From the NCBI GenBank assembly GCA_036339995.1, contig JAYYZW010000075.1:1-9550 (forward strand): a DNA stretch of 9,550 nt, written 5' to 3'. Made by a program: the position numbers and the translations under genes. The DNA is from JAYYZW01 sp036339995 (GTDB lineage: Bacteria > Pseudomonadota > Gammaproteobacteria > Ga0077536). How positions within the stretch are numbered: the stretch's first letter is position 1; each line of letters begins with the position of its first letter. A model generated the notes under the pieces. That model saw only the letters and a program-made list of their open reading frames with translations. It had not been told where the DNA came from and searched no databases. This document shows positions 1 through 7,274 of this stretch, piece by piece.

Positions 1-137
1 CCCCCCCCATTCGTTCAAAAGCCAGAATACGACACCCCCCTTTCGTACGCCAGGGAGGACGGCGTGTGAAATAGACACCGCCGAGGCACGCCTTTGCGTG
101 TCGTGGCGCAAAAGCAGTGGCGTATGGAGTAATCACC
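1..137. other. Non-coding leader region upstream of the first gene
   Basis: No convincing coding frame is seen here. The stretch starts with a run of eight C, has a second C6 run at 35-40, and holds a small hairpin (86-91 pairing with 96-101, one G-T pair, 4-base loop) without a T tract. It could be the tail of an intergenic region whose upstream gene lies outside the window. Confidence 0.4.
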
Positions 138-166
138 TTCAAAACACGATCAGCTTGGTATATAAG
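138..166 (+). promoter_or_regulatory. Candidate sigma70-type promoter for the AhpD-like gene
   Basis: TTCAAA at 138-143 (4 of 6 to TTGACA) and TATAAG at 161-166 (5 of 6 to TATAAT) are separated by exactly 17 bases. They lie about 35 bases upstream of the first start codon, giving a short leader that carries the GGAGG ribosome site. This is a pattern match only; an overlapping TATATA at 159-164 could serve instead. Confidence 0.4.
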
Positions 167-199
167 GGAACCGTGACCGATAAAGACGGAGGATAAGGG

Positions 200-784
200 A
201 TGCTACGCGTCAACAAAGTGCCGTTCGAGCAGGTCGACCCGGCTCTGCAGAAAACCATGCTGCAGAGCGACGAAGCGCTCGGTGGATCGGAATGGATCCA
301 GGTGTTCGCCCAGACACCGGATCTCTACAAGACCTTCGTCGACTTTTATTACACGCACATCATGACCGATGCCTACGGCATCAGCGTAAAGCTCACCGAA
401 CTCGTGCGCCACAAAGTCGCGCAGATCAATGAATGTCATCTCTGAATGAGCGCAGTGTATGCCTCGGCGAGGCATCAAGGATTGACCGACGAGATGATTC
501 AGGCGCTTGCGAACTACCGCGACAGTGACTTGTTTTCGGCGCGTGAGAAAGCGGCGCTGCGATTTGCCGATACCCTGGCCCGGGATCATCGGGAGGTTTC
601 CGATGACTTGTTCGACGAATTGCGCGAGCATTTCAGCGAACCTGAAATCATGGCGCTCGGGTGGCGCATGGCCATCTTCATCGGCTACGGACGTTTGGTG
701 TTCGCAGTCGGGCTCGAAGGCGTCGGCAAGCTGTGTCCCCTGTCATTCGCGCATGACGAAATGCAGGTGCAGGCCAAAACATAG
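200..784 (+). CDS. AhpD-like / carboxymuconolactone decarboxylase-family protein, candidate selenoprotein (TGA at 443-445 read as Sec)
   Basis: The frame is open from ATG 200 to TAG 782-784 except for one TGA at 443-445. Read through as selenocysteine it gives 194 residues, a normal length for this all-helical peroxidase/decarboxylase family. A strong GGAGG (188-192, 7-base spacing) precedes ATG 200. The ATG at 446, directly after the TGA, has no ribosome site and would start inside the core helix. Glu67, Cys79 and residue 82 (the TGA) reproduce the spacing of the AhpD proton-relay Glu and CxxC cysteines (E118, C130 and C133 in Mycobacterium tuberculosis AhpD, from memory). The usual following His is Val86, as in several CMD subgroups. 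Residues after the TGA are typical of the CMD C-terminal half, including the DLFSAREKAALRFADTL-like helix and a phenylalanine/glycine-rich end. The likely role is thiol/selenol redox chemistry, such as peroxide reduction; the substrate is unknown. The alternative is a nonsense mutation at a Cys codon (TGC or TGT to TGA). Confidence 0.72.
459..475 (+). promoter_or_regulatory. Candidate bacterial SECIS hairpin for the TGA at 443-445
   Basis: ATGCCTC (459-465) pairs perfectly with GAGGCAT (469-475) around the loop GGC (466-468). The loop starts 20 bases after the TGA, inside the roughly 16-37 base range used to describe bacterial SECIS elements, and begins with G as those loops usually do. Bacterial SECIS elements lie within the coding sequence just after the UGA and are bound by SelB. 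Here the hairpin encodes part of ASARH, and its arginine is the AGG codon, which appears uncommon in this window, as if chosen for pairing. The stem is short compared with the long E. coli fdhF element, so function is inferred. Confidence 0.58.
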
Positions 785-826
785 GCGTGATCGCCTATAC
801 GATTCGATAGCCCTTTCAGGCCCGAC

Positions 827-994
827 CTAGCAGCCTGTCGAACTTAGGAAGAATTGACTTAGGCGTTGGGAGAGCGGTCCAGATGTGCCATGGTTTTCGT
901 TAAATAGCTCCACTATTCGCTTCAAACAATGGCCCCTCTCAGACCGCTCTCCCACCTGCCTCGCTACGATTCCCTAGGTCCGACAAGCTGCTAG
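827..994. mobile_element. MITE-like fold-back element, 168 bp, CTAG at both ends
   Basis: Two 53-bp inverted arms of equal length (827-879 and 942-994) enclose a 62-base centre. The outermost 14 bases match at 13 positions, ending in CTAG on both sides. The innermost 12 bases (GGGAGAGCGGTC at 868-879 against 942-953) match perfectly. The middle of the arms is more diverged. The centre folds again (AATAG, CTCCA loop, CTATT). There is no transposase frame inside, so it would be a non-autonomous element mobilised in trans. CTAG ends with a central TA fit IS630/Tc1-type (TA) or IS5-type target choice, but I cannot assign the family. It ends 17 bases before the first hyuA start codon. Confidence 0.7.
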
Positions 995-1011
995 CGGAGT
1001 CCCTACCGACG

Positions 1012-3051
1012 ATGAAGGTCGCTATTGATATCGGCGGTACTTTCACCGACATCATTACAGTTGATGACGCGGGGGCGATCGCTGCAACCAAGGTCCCGAC
1101 GCGACCGCAAGATCTGTCGCAATGCTTTCTGTCCGCCGTCGAGGGCGCCATCGATTCGGCGGGCAGCGCCTCCAGGGCGCCGGAAGAACTCCTCTACAGC
1201 ACGACGCTCGCGTTGAATTCACTACTCACCCACGCGTTGCCGTCCATCGGGCTGATCGTCAACCGAGGGTTTCGCGAGATTCTCGAAACCGCCCGCCTGC
1301 CATTGGCGGAGCATGACGGGAACGAGATGCGCCAGCCGCTGGCGAAACGGCTGGTTTCGCTTGAACTCGTCAAAGAAATCGGGGCGCGGCTCAACGCTGA
1401 CGGCTCGGTGCGCAAGGTCGTCGACGAGCAGGAGGTCGCGGCGCTTGCCGAGTGGTACGGCGATCGCTCGATATCGATCGTCGCCGTGTCACTTTTGCAC
1501 TGCTACCTCGACCCTACGCAGGAACGACAAGTCGCGGCGGTCTTTGCGCGCGTGGCGCCCCGCATCGAGGTCGTTCTGTCAACCGAAGTGCTGCCTGAAC
1601 TCCGCGAATACGAACGTACCCTCGCCGCGTGTTTGAATGCCTGCCTGATGCCTGCGATGAAAGACCACATCGAATGCGTAATGAACGAGAGCGGGTTGGC
1701 GCGTTCGGCGCTGCTGGTCATGAAGTCCTCAGGCGGGCTCGCCAGCGCGCGCGGCGCGTTGAAAAAGCCGCTGACGACAGCCCTGTCCGGACCGAGCGCC
1801 GCCGTGGTCGGCATGGTCTGGCTCGGCGCCCGGACAGGCTACGAAGAACTCATTACGCTCGACATCGGCGGTACCTCGACTGACGTAGCGCTGGTGAAGC
1901 ACGGAAAGTACGCCTTGACGACCTACGGGGAGATCGCGGGCTTTCCGTTCAAGACGCCGATGATCGACGTGCTTACCATCGGCGCCGGCGGCGGCTCGAT
2001 CGCGTCGCAGGGCAGCGACGAACGCTGGCGGGTGGGGCCGGGGAGCGCGGGCGCGGACCCCGGCCCCGTGTGTTACGGACGCGGCGGTGATCAAGTTACG
2101 CTCACCGACGCCCAGATCGTACTTGGACGGCTTCCCCGGGCCTTGCTCGGCGGCACCCTGCCGCTGAATAGGGACGCCGCCGCCGCCGCGCTCGCGTCTT
2201 TCGGTCGAACTCGCGGCCTCGACGCGGTGCGGTGCGCGCGCGGCATTCTCGAGATCGCCACCCACAACATGTGCGGCGCGATCCGGCGGATCTCGGTTCA
2301 GCGCGGCCACGATCCCAAGGATTACGTCCTGTTCGCGATGGGCGGCGCCGGGCCGCTGCATGCGGCCGATCTCGCGACGCTGCTCGGCATGAGATCGATC
2401 GTGGTGCCGCCGCAGCCGGGCCTCGCCGCCGCGCTCGGCTTGCTGGTAGCCGACGTCAAAGACGATTTTGTACAGGCCTTCGGGCAGAACGAAGACGCCT
2501 TGGACGTCGACCGGGCGCAGGCGTTCTTTGATACCCTTGAAGAAGCTGCCCTACGCTTTCTCGACGATGAACAAGTGCCGGAGAACCGTCGGCGCATACA
2601 GCGGCACATTGATATGCGCTACGCCGGCATGTCGACCGAGACCACCGTCGAACTCGCACCCGGCCCGGTTACCGAAGCCTTGTTGCAGCAGGCGATCGAT
2701 GCCTTTCACGGCCAGTTTCACCGGCTGAGCGGCCATTCTTATGCGGGTCGGGAGACGGTGGAACTCGTCAATCTCCGCACGACCGCGATCGGCGAGCGCG
2801 CCGCGCCGAGCGTCCTGAACCGCCTTCCGAAGGCCGATCGAAAACCCCTACCCCGCGCGCAGCGCGAAGTGGCCTATCTCGGGCATCCGACGTTTATTGA
2901 CAGCGCGGTGTACGTCCGCGACAGTTTAGGGGCCGGCAGTACCATTCGCGGGCCGGCAGTCGTTGAACAATACGATTCCACGATCATCATACCGCCCGAT
3001 TTCGCCGCTGAAATCGACGAGTTCGGAAATATGATGCTGCGGCCCAGTTAA
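1012..3051 (+). CDS. HyuA-type subunit 1: hydantoinase A/oxoprolinase/ketone carboxylase ATPase
   Basis: This 679-residue protein has the full HyuA layout: Hydant_A_N-type domain (about 3-180), Hydantoinase_A core (about 200-490) and C-terminal domain (about 500-675). ASKHA-fold nucleotide-binding motifs are visible: DIGGTFTD at 6-13, LSGPSAAVVG at 258-267, DIGGTSTD at 284-291, GAGGGSIA at 324-331, a GPGSAGADPGPVCY segment near 345-357, and GGAGPLHA at about 444-451. In this family the subunit uses ATP to activate a carbonyl or amide group (oxoprolinase, N-methylhydantoinase) or to phosphorylate bicarbonate and a ketone (acetone and acetophenone carboxylases). ATG 1012 places the first motif six residues in, as normal; a weak GGAG lies 12 bases upstream, just outside the fold-back element. 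It is the first gene of the hyu cluster and a paralogue of the next gene. The cytosolic enzyme's exact substrate cannot be read from sequence. Confidence 0.93.
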   Translation: MKVAIDIGGTFTDIITVDDAGAIAATKVPTRPQDLSQCFLSAVEGAIDSAGSASRAPEELLYSTTLALNSLLTHALPSIGLIVNRGFREILETARLPLAEHDGNEMRQPLAKRLVSLELVKEIGARLNADGSVRKVVDEQEVAALAEWYGDRSISIVAVSLLHCYLDPTQERQVAAVFARVAPRIEVVLSTEVLPELREYERTLAACLNACLMPAMKDHIECVMNESGLARSALLVMKSSGGLASARGALKKPLTTALSGPSAAVVGMVWLGARTGYEELITLDIGGTSTDVALVKHGKYALTTYGEIAGFPFKTPMIDVLTIGAGGGSIASQGSDERWRVGPGSAGADPGPVCYGRGGDQVTLTDAQIVLGRLPRALLGGTLPLNRDAAAAALASFGRTRGLDAVRCARGILEIATHNMCGAIRRISVQRGHDPKDYVLFAMGGAGPLHAADLATLLGMRSIVVPPQPGLAAALGLLVADVKDDFVQAFGQNEDALDVDRAQAFFDTLEEAALRFLDDEQVPENRRRIQRHIDMRYAGMSTETTVELAPGPVTEALLQQAIDAFHGQFHRLSGHSYAGRETVELVNLRTTAIGERAAPSVLNRLPKADRKPLPRAQREVAYLGHPTFIDSAVYVRDSLGAGSTIRGPAVVEQYDSTIIIPPDFAAEIDEFGNMMLRPS

Positions 3052-3055
3052 GTCA

Positions 3056-3065
3056 GGGGGGGGGG
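3056..3065 (+). repeat. G10 homopolymer acting as the ribosome-binding region of the second hyuA gene
   Basis: Ten consecutive G fill half of the 20-base gap between the first hyuA stop (TAA 3049-3051) and the second hyuA ATG (3072). No other purine-rich ribosome site is present, so the G tract must do this work. A change of tract length by slippage would alter SD spacing without touching either reading frame. Confidence 0.8.
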
Positions 3066-3071
3066 ATATAC

Positions 3072-5144
3072 ATGAGTTGGCGTCTTGCAGTCGATATCGG
3101 CGGTACCTTCACGGATATCGTTGCGCTGGAGGAATCGAGCGGTACGCTCCATCTTGCCAAGGTTCCGAGCACGCCGGAAGATCCCGCCAACGGATTCATC
3201 GACGGCATCCAACACATCACCGAAAAGGCGGGTATTCCCCCGGCGGACATCGCCGCCGTCTTCCACGGAACGACCGTCGCCACCAACGCCATCCTGCAAC
3301 GCAAGTATTCTCAACTCGGATTGATCATCACCAAAGGGTACCGCGAAGCATTGGAGGTCGCGCGGCAGACGGTACCGGGCGAGTTCGGTGACATCACCTG
3401 GTGGATCAAACCGGAGCGGGTGGTGCCACTCGAACTCGTGCGCGAAGTGAATGCGCGACTCGACGTCGAGGGCCACGTCGACCAGCCGGTAAACGCCGAC
3501 GAAGTGCGCTCCCTGGCCCAAGAGTTCAAGGCGCTCGGGATCAGCGCGGTGGCCGTGTCGCTACTGCATTCCTATCGCGATCCGGCGCAAGAGCAGGAAG
3601 TGCGCGGCATCATCCAGGAAGTCTATCCCGAATGTTTCATCTCGATATCGTCGGATATTCTGCGTGAATACCGCGAGTACGAACGCACCAACACGACCTG
3701 TCTGAATACGGCGCTTATGCCGCTACTGTCGAGCTATCACGAGAAGCTCGAAAAGCATCTGAAAAGCCAGAATATCGACGTGCCGTTCTACATCATGCGT
3801 TCGAGCGGCGGCCTGGCCCAGGCGGAAGAGATTTCGCGCCTGCCGATCGCCGCCGCGCTGTCGGGTCCCGCGGCGGGCGTTATCGCGGCTTCGCACTTCG
3901 GTAAACTGAGTGGTTACCCGGATGTCATCTGCTTCGACGTCGGCGGCACTTCGGCGGACATCTGCCTGGTCGAAGGCGGCGAACCGCGCATGCTGACCGA
4001 AGGCCGGGTGGACATCTACGATGTCAAGACGGCGATGATCGACATTCACACCATCGGCGCGGGCGGTGGCTCGATCGCATGGCTCGCGGGCGGGCGCAGC
4101 CTCAAGGTCGGGCCGGACAGCGCCGGCGCCGAGCCCGGGCCGATGTGCTACGACCGCGGCGGCGAGAAACCGACGGTGACCGATGCGAACCTGGTGCTCG
4201 GACGCATCACGGAGTCACTTGCGGGCGGCGGCATTCAACTGAACCGCGCCAAGGCGGTGGAGGCCATCGAGGGCATCGCCGTGGAACTCGATCTAAGCCT
4301 GACGGCGGCGGCGGACGGGATCCTGCGCATCGCCATCGAGAATATGGCAGCGGGTATCCGCACGGTGTCGGTCAAACGCGGCCGCGACCCGCGCGATTAC
4401 GCGCTCGTTGCCTTCGGTGGCGCGGGTCCGCTCCATGCCTGTTACCTGGCCGATTGGCTGGACATGAAGAGCGTCATTATTCCACCTAGCCCCGGCGTGA
4501 CCTCGGCATACGGGCTGCTCCTGACCGACGTCCGCATCGATCTCGTGCACACTGATGTGCAGCGCGAGGACCGACTCGATCCCGAGCGGGTCATCGGCGA
4601 ACTCGAAGGGCTGGAATCGCAGGTGATCGAACGCCTGGCAACAGAAGGGTTCGAAGGAGCGGGCATAGAGTTGCGACATTTCGTCGACATGCGCTATGGC
4701 GGACAGGCTTACGAGATCCGAATTCCCTTGTCGCGGACGGGCGGCGGCAGCCTGCCGCGGGAAGCTCTGCAGGAATCGATCGCCAATTTTCACGTCAGCC
4801 ACCGAGACTTATATGGATATTCGTATGAAGGAATAGAGCTGGTCGAACTGGTCAATGTCGGCGTCACCGGGCTCGGCCTGTTGAAACGCCCCCAGATCCC
4901 CGAGCTCCAAAAAGCGGACGCGAGCCCGGAGGCGGCGCTGAAGGAAGAAACGGACGTGTTCTTTCCACAAAGCGGTGGGACGATGAAGTGTCCCGTGTAC
5001 ATGCGCTCCAAACTCGGTGCCGGCAGCGAGATCAAAGGGCCCGCCATCGTCGAACAGTACGATTCGACCACGGTCGTCAATCCCGGTTGGACGGGGCGGG
5101 TGGACGAGTGGGGAACGCTTATTCTGCGGAAAACGGATTCCTGA
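3072..5144 (+). CDS. HyuA-type subunit 2: hydantoinase A/oxoprolinase/ketone carboxylase ATPase
   Basis: This 690-residue paralogue of the preceding protein has the same domain order. Nucleotide-site motifs are DIGGTFTD at 8-15, LSGPAAGVI from 263, DVGGTSAD at 289-296, GAGGGSIAWL from 329, a DSAGAEPGPMCYDRGG segment after it, and FGGAGPLHA at 448-456. All key glycines and aspartates are kept, so both paralogues look like active ATPases rather than one active and one degenerate copy. It is somewhat longer than the first HyuA and keeps an aromatic/charged segment (VARQTVPGEFGDITWW near 97-112) where the first has a different, shorter sequence. Two distinct HyuA proteins with one HyuB is the subunit plan of acetophenone carboxylase (Apc1 and Apc3 with Apc4 in Aromatoleum), where two ATP are used per turnover; acetone carboxylase has a single HyuA. 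Operon membership is inferred from the 20-base gap. Confidence 0.94.
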   Translation: MSWRLAVDIGGTFTDIVALEESSGTLHLAKVPSTPEDPANGFIDGIQHITEKAGIPPADIAAVFHGTTVATNAILQRKYSQLGLIITKGYREALEVARQTVPGEFGDITWWIKPERVVPLELVREVNARLDVEGHVDQPVNADEVRSLAQEFKALGISAVAVSLLHSYRDPAQEQEVRGIIQEVYPECFISISSDILREYREYERTNTTCLNTALMPLLSSYHEKLEKHLKSQNIDVPFYIMRSSGGLAQAEEISRLPIAAALSGPAAGVIAASHFGKLSGYPDVICFDVGGTSADICLVEGGEPRMLTEGRVDIYDVKTAMIDIHTIGAGGGSIAWLAGGRSLKVGPDSAGAEPGPMCYDRGGEKPTVTDANLVLGRITESLAGGGIQLNRAKAVEAIEGIAVELDLSLTAAADGILRIAIENMAAGIRTVSVKRGRDPRDYALVAFGGAGPLHACYLADWLDMKSVIIPPSPGVTSAYGLLLTDVRIDLVHTDVQREDRLDPERVIGELEGLESQVIERLATEGFEGAGIELRHFVDMRYGGQAYEIRIPLSRTGGGSLPREALQESIANFHVSHRDLYGYSYEGIELVELVNVGVTGLGLLKRPQIPELQKADASPEAALKEETDVFFPQSGGTMKCPVYMRSKLGAGSEIKGPAIVEQYDSTTVVNPGWTGRVDEWGTLILRKTDS

Positions 5145-5200
5145 GGTTTGCAACCAGCGCGACGTGAGATTGCAATAGCGAATAAATCACGAGAAATAAA

Positions 5201-7219
5201 ATGACCGAGAAAGAATTTTCACCGAGTTATTACGAGAAAGAAAACGAAGAGGTCGCATTCGCGGACTATGCGCCGTTCCGCTATGGAACAATCGAGCCCG
5301 ATCCGATCGACGTCGAACGCATCCGCGAGGCGCGCGTCGATCTCGATCCCATTCTCGTCGACATCGTCGACGGCGGCATCGAGGCCGCCGTGATGGAAGC
5401 CGAAGCGGCAGTCGAACGTACTGCGCGCTCGACTATTATTCGCGAACAGCATGACTACCGCGCGTCCTTGAACACCCTGGATTGCCTCTCGGTGTCGCGC
5501 GTCTCATGGGCAGCGACGGCGGATCCCATCCGCATGAAGTTTCCGCTCGAGGCGATCCGTGAAGGCGACGTGTTCATCTACAACGACGTCTTCGAATCGG
5601 CCGGCACCATCGGGCACCTGCCGGACTATTGCGTGGTGACGCCTGTTTTCTGGGAGGCGCGCCTCATCGGGTTCGCGCAGATCTTCGGCCACGTAAACGA
5701 CGTCGGCGGCCGCATGGCTGGATCCTGGCCAAATACATCGACCAGCATCTTCGAGGAAGGCACGATCTGCCCGCCCGTGAAGCTGCACGCCGAGGGCGTG
5801 CTCAACGACGGCCTCTACGACGTGCTGCTGCGCAACAGCCGCTTCCCGGACGATCTGCGTGGCGACATCGACGCCTTCGTCGGCGCCAACGAGATCATCC
5901 GCCGGCGCGTGGTGGAACTGTGCGAGCGTTTTGGCGTTGACAAGGTCGAAGCCGCCTTCTACGAAATCATCGATCGCTGCGCCGAAGTCGTGCGCGACAA
6001 GGGCTTACCTTTCTTCCCGGAGGGGGAATTCGTCGGCGAAGATTTCGTCGAGTCCGACGGCTTGACGCTCGATAAGCCAGTCAAGTTGCAGATCACAGTG
6101 CGCAAATACCCGCACAAGATGATCCTCGATTTCGAGGGTACGAGTCCGCAGACGAAGGGACCGGTGAACTGGGCGCTCGACGGCAGGCACTATTCGAAAT
6201 GGCTCGGCGCCTTCTTCAAGGCGCAAATCCCGGGCATCATTATCAATGAAGGAGTAACGGACGTTTTTCGCTGCCGCGTTCCCAAACGCACGGTGCTGAG
6301 CGCCGAGTTCCCGGCGCCCGTGGTCTCACGCATGACCTGCATGCTCCGCATGATCAGTTGTTACACGGTGGCGCTGGCCAAGGCCTTTAACGGCGAAGTC
6401 GTCGCCGACATGCAGACCATTCAGATCTACGGTCTTTACGGCGAGGACTTCGAAGGAAACTTGTTCCTCATGCGCGAGATCTTCGGCGCGGGCTCCGGCG
6501 CTCGGCCCTATGCAGACGGAACCGATGCCGTGGACCTCGTGCCTTATTCCAAGAATCTACCCGCTGAATTCATCGAGCAGCGCTTTCCAGTCAAGGTCGA
6601 AAGGGTCGGTCTTGCCATCGATTCCGGTGGCGCCGGTAAGTATCGCGGCGGTCTTGGTTACATTAAGGAGTTGCGCACGCTGGTCGACGGCCATTACACC
6701 AATGTGACCGAGCGCACGGCGTTCGCCTGTGTCGGTATCAACGGCGGCCGCTGGGGCGCGCCTGGTTCGTCGATCAGAAACCCGGGCACTGACGGTGAAG
6801 AGCACGTCTTTTTCAGTCGGGACGCCGTACCTGTCAAAGCAAACGACCTGATCCGCTTGAGCACGCCGGGCGGTGGCGGATGGGGCGATCCGCTCGAGCG
6901 CGACGTCGAACTGGCGCGCATGGACGTAATCCGGCGCCTAGTTTCTATCGGTAGCGCGGAAAAACATTACGGCATCGTCATGGACCCGGATAACTATGAA
7001 GTCGACGTGACCGCGACCGAAAAACTCAGAAAGGAAATCGCCGAAGAGCGTGGCCCGATCAAGTTGATCGACCGAGGCCCCTACGCGGAAACCCTGATCA
7101 AGAAGGGGCTTATCGAAGTCAGCGATCCCGAACTCGAATGTACGCGCTGCGCCGACGACGCCGTGCTCGACCATTACTGGAAGAATCTGTACAAGTACAC
7201 GGCAGACCCGAATCATTGA
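5201..7219 (+). CDS. HyuB-type subunit: hydantoinase B/oxoprolinase/ketone carboxylase catalytic subunit
   Basis: The 672-residue protein is a full HyuB. Seen in order: an N-terminal extension of about 45 residues; the VERTARSTIIREQHDYRASL segment (71-90) matching the family RTARS-x-ERRDFS signature; GHLPDY (138-143); FGHVNDVGGRMAGS (162-175); EEGTICPPVKL (185-195); DSGGAGKYRGG (474-484); and TPGGGGWGDP (555-564). His139, Asp142 and His164 have the same spacing as the manganese-binding His, Asp and His of acetone carboxylase alpha (150, 153 and 175, from memory), and Glu82 may supply the remaining ligand. A tail after the canonical end carries Cys647-x2-Cys650-x7-His658, a possible metal knuckle. 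The gap from the second hyuA is 56 bases with only a weak GAGA ribosome site. With the two HyuA proteins it should form the core of an ATP-dependent carboxylase or amidohydrolase; I favour ketone carboxylase. Confidence 0.93.
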   Translation: MTEKEFSPSYYEKENEEVAFADYAPFRYGTIEPDPIDVERIREARVDLDPILVDIVDGGIEAAVMEAEAAVERTARSTIIREQHDYRASLNTLDCLSVSRVSWAATADPIRMKFPLEAIREGDVFIYNDVFESAGTIGHLPDYCVVTPVFWEARLIGFAQIFGHVNDVGGRMAGSWPNTSTSIFEEGTICPPVKLHAEGVLNDGLYDVLLRNSRFPDDLRGDIDAFVGANEIIRRRVVELCERFGVDKVEAAFYEIIDRCAEVVRDKGLPFFPEGEFVGEDFVESDGLTLDKPVKLQITVRKYPHKMILDFEGTSPQTKGPVNWALDGRHYSKWLGAFFKAQIPGIIINEGVTDVFRCRVPKRTVLSAEFPAPVVSRMTCMLRMISCYTVALAKAFNGEVVADMQTIQIYGLYGEDFEGNLFLMREIFGAGSGARPYADGTDAVDLVPYSKNLPAEFIEQRFPVKVERVGLAIDSGGAGKYRGGLGYIKELRTLVDGHYTNVTERTAFACVGINGGRWGAPGSSIRNPGTDGEEHVFFSRDAVPVKANDLIRLSTPGGGGWGDPLERDVELARMDVIRRLVSIGSAEKHYGIVMDPDNYEVDVTATEKLRKEIAEERGPIKLIDRGPYAETLIKKGLIEVSDPELECTRCADDAVLDHYWKNLYKYTADPNH

Positions 7220-7274
7220 GCACGGCGTCGAGCTCCCACTGACCGGGTCAAAGGCGGATTTCCGCGCCCGAGAA

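Noticed and set aside
203..631. 142-residue minus-strand frame opposite the AhpD-like gene
   Set aside because: It is a mirror of the coding strand in GC-rich DNA, with no recognisable product. The plus-strand frame has the family signature and ribosome site.
446..784. A separate 112-residue gene starting at the ATG right after the TGA
   Set aside because: It has no ribosome site, is in the same frame as the upstream half, starts inside a conserved helix after the redox motif and lacks the N-terminal half of the domain. One interrupted gene explains both halves.
939..1151. 70-residue minus-strand frame over the fold-back element and hyuA start
   Set aside because: It spans a repeat arm and the hyuA N-terminus, with no domain or ribosome site.
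1729..2361. 210-residue minus-strand frame inside the first hyuA gene
   Set aside because: Its composition is His/Arg/Gly/Ala-rich shadow sequence, and it lies wholly inside a gene with clear conserved motifs.
1028..3130. Near-identical DNA around the DIGGTFTD motif of the two hyuA genes taken as evidence of recent duplication or gene conversion
   Set aside because: The match is limited to codons of a strongly conserved nucleotide-binding motif. The proteins differ widely elsewhere, so an old duplication fits better.
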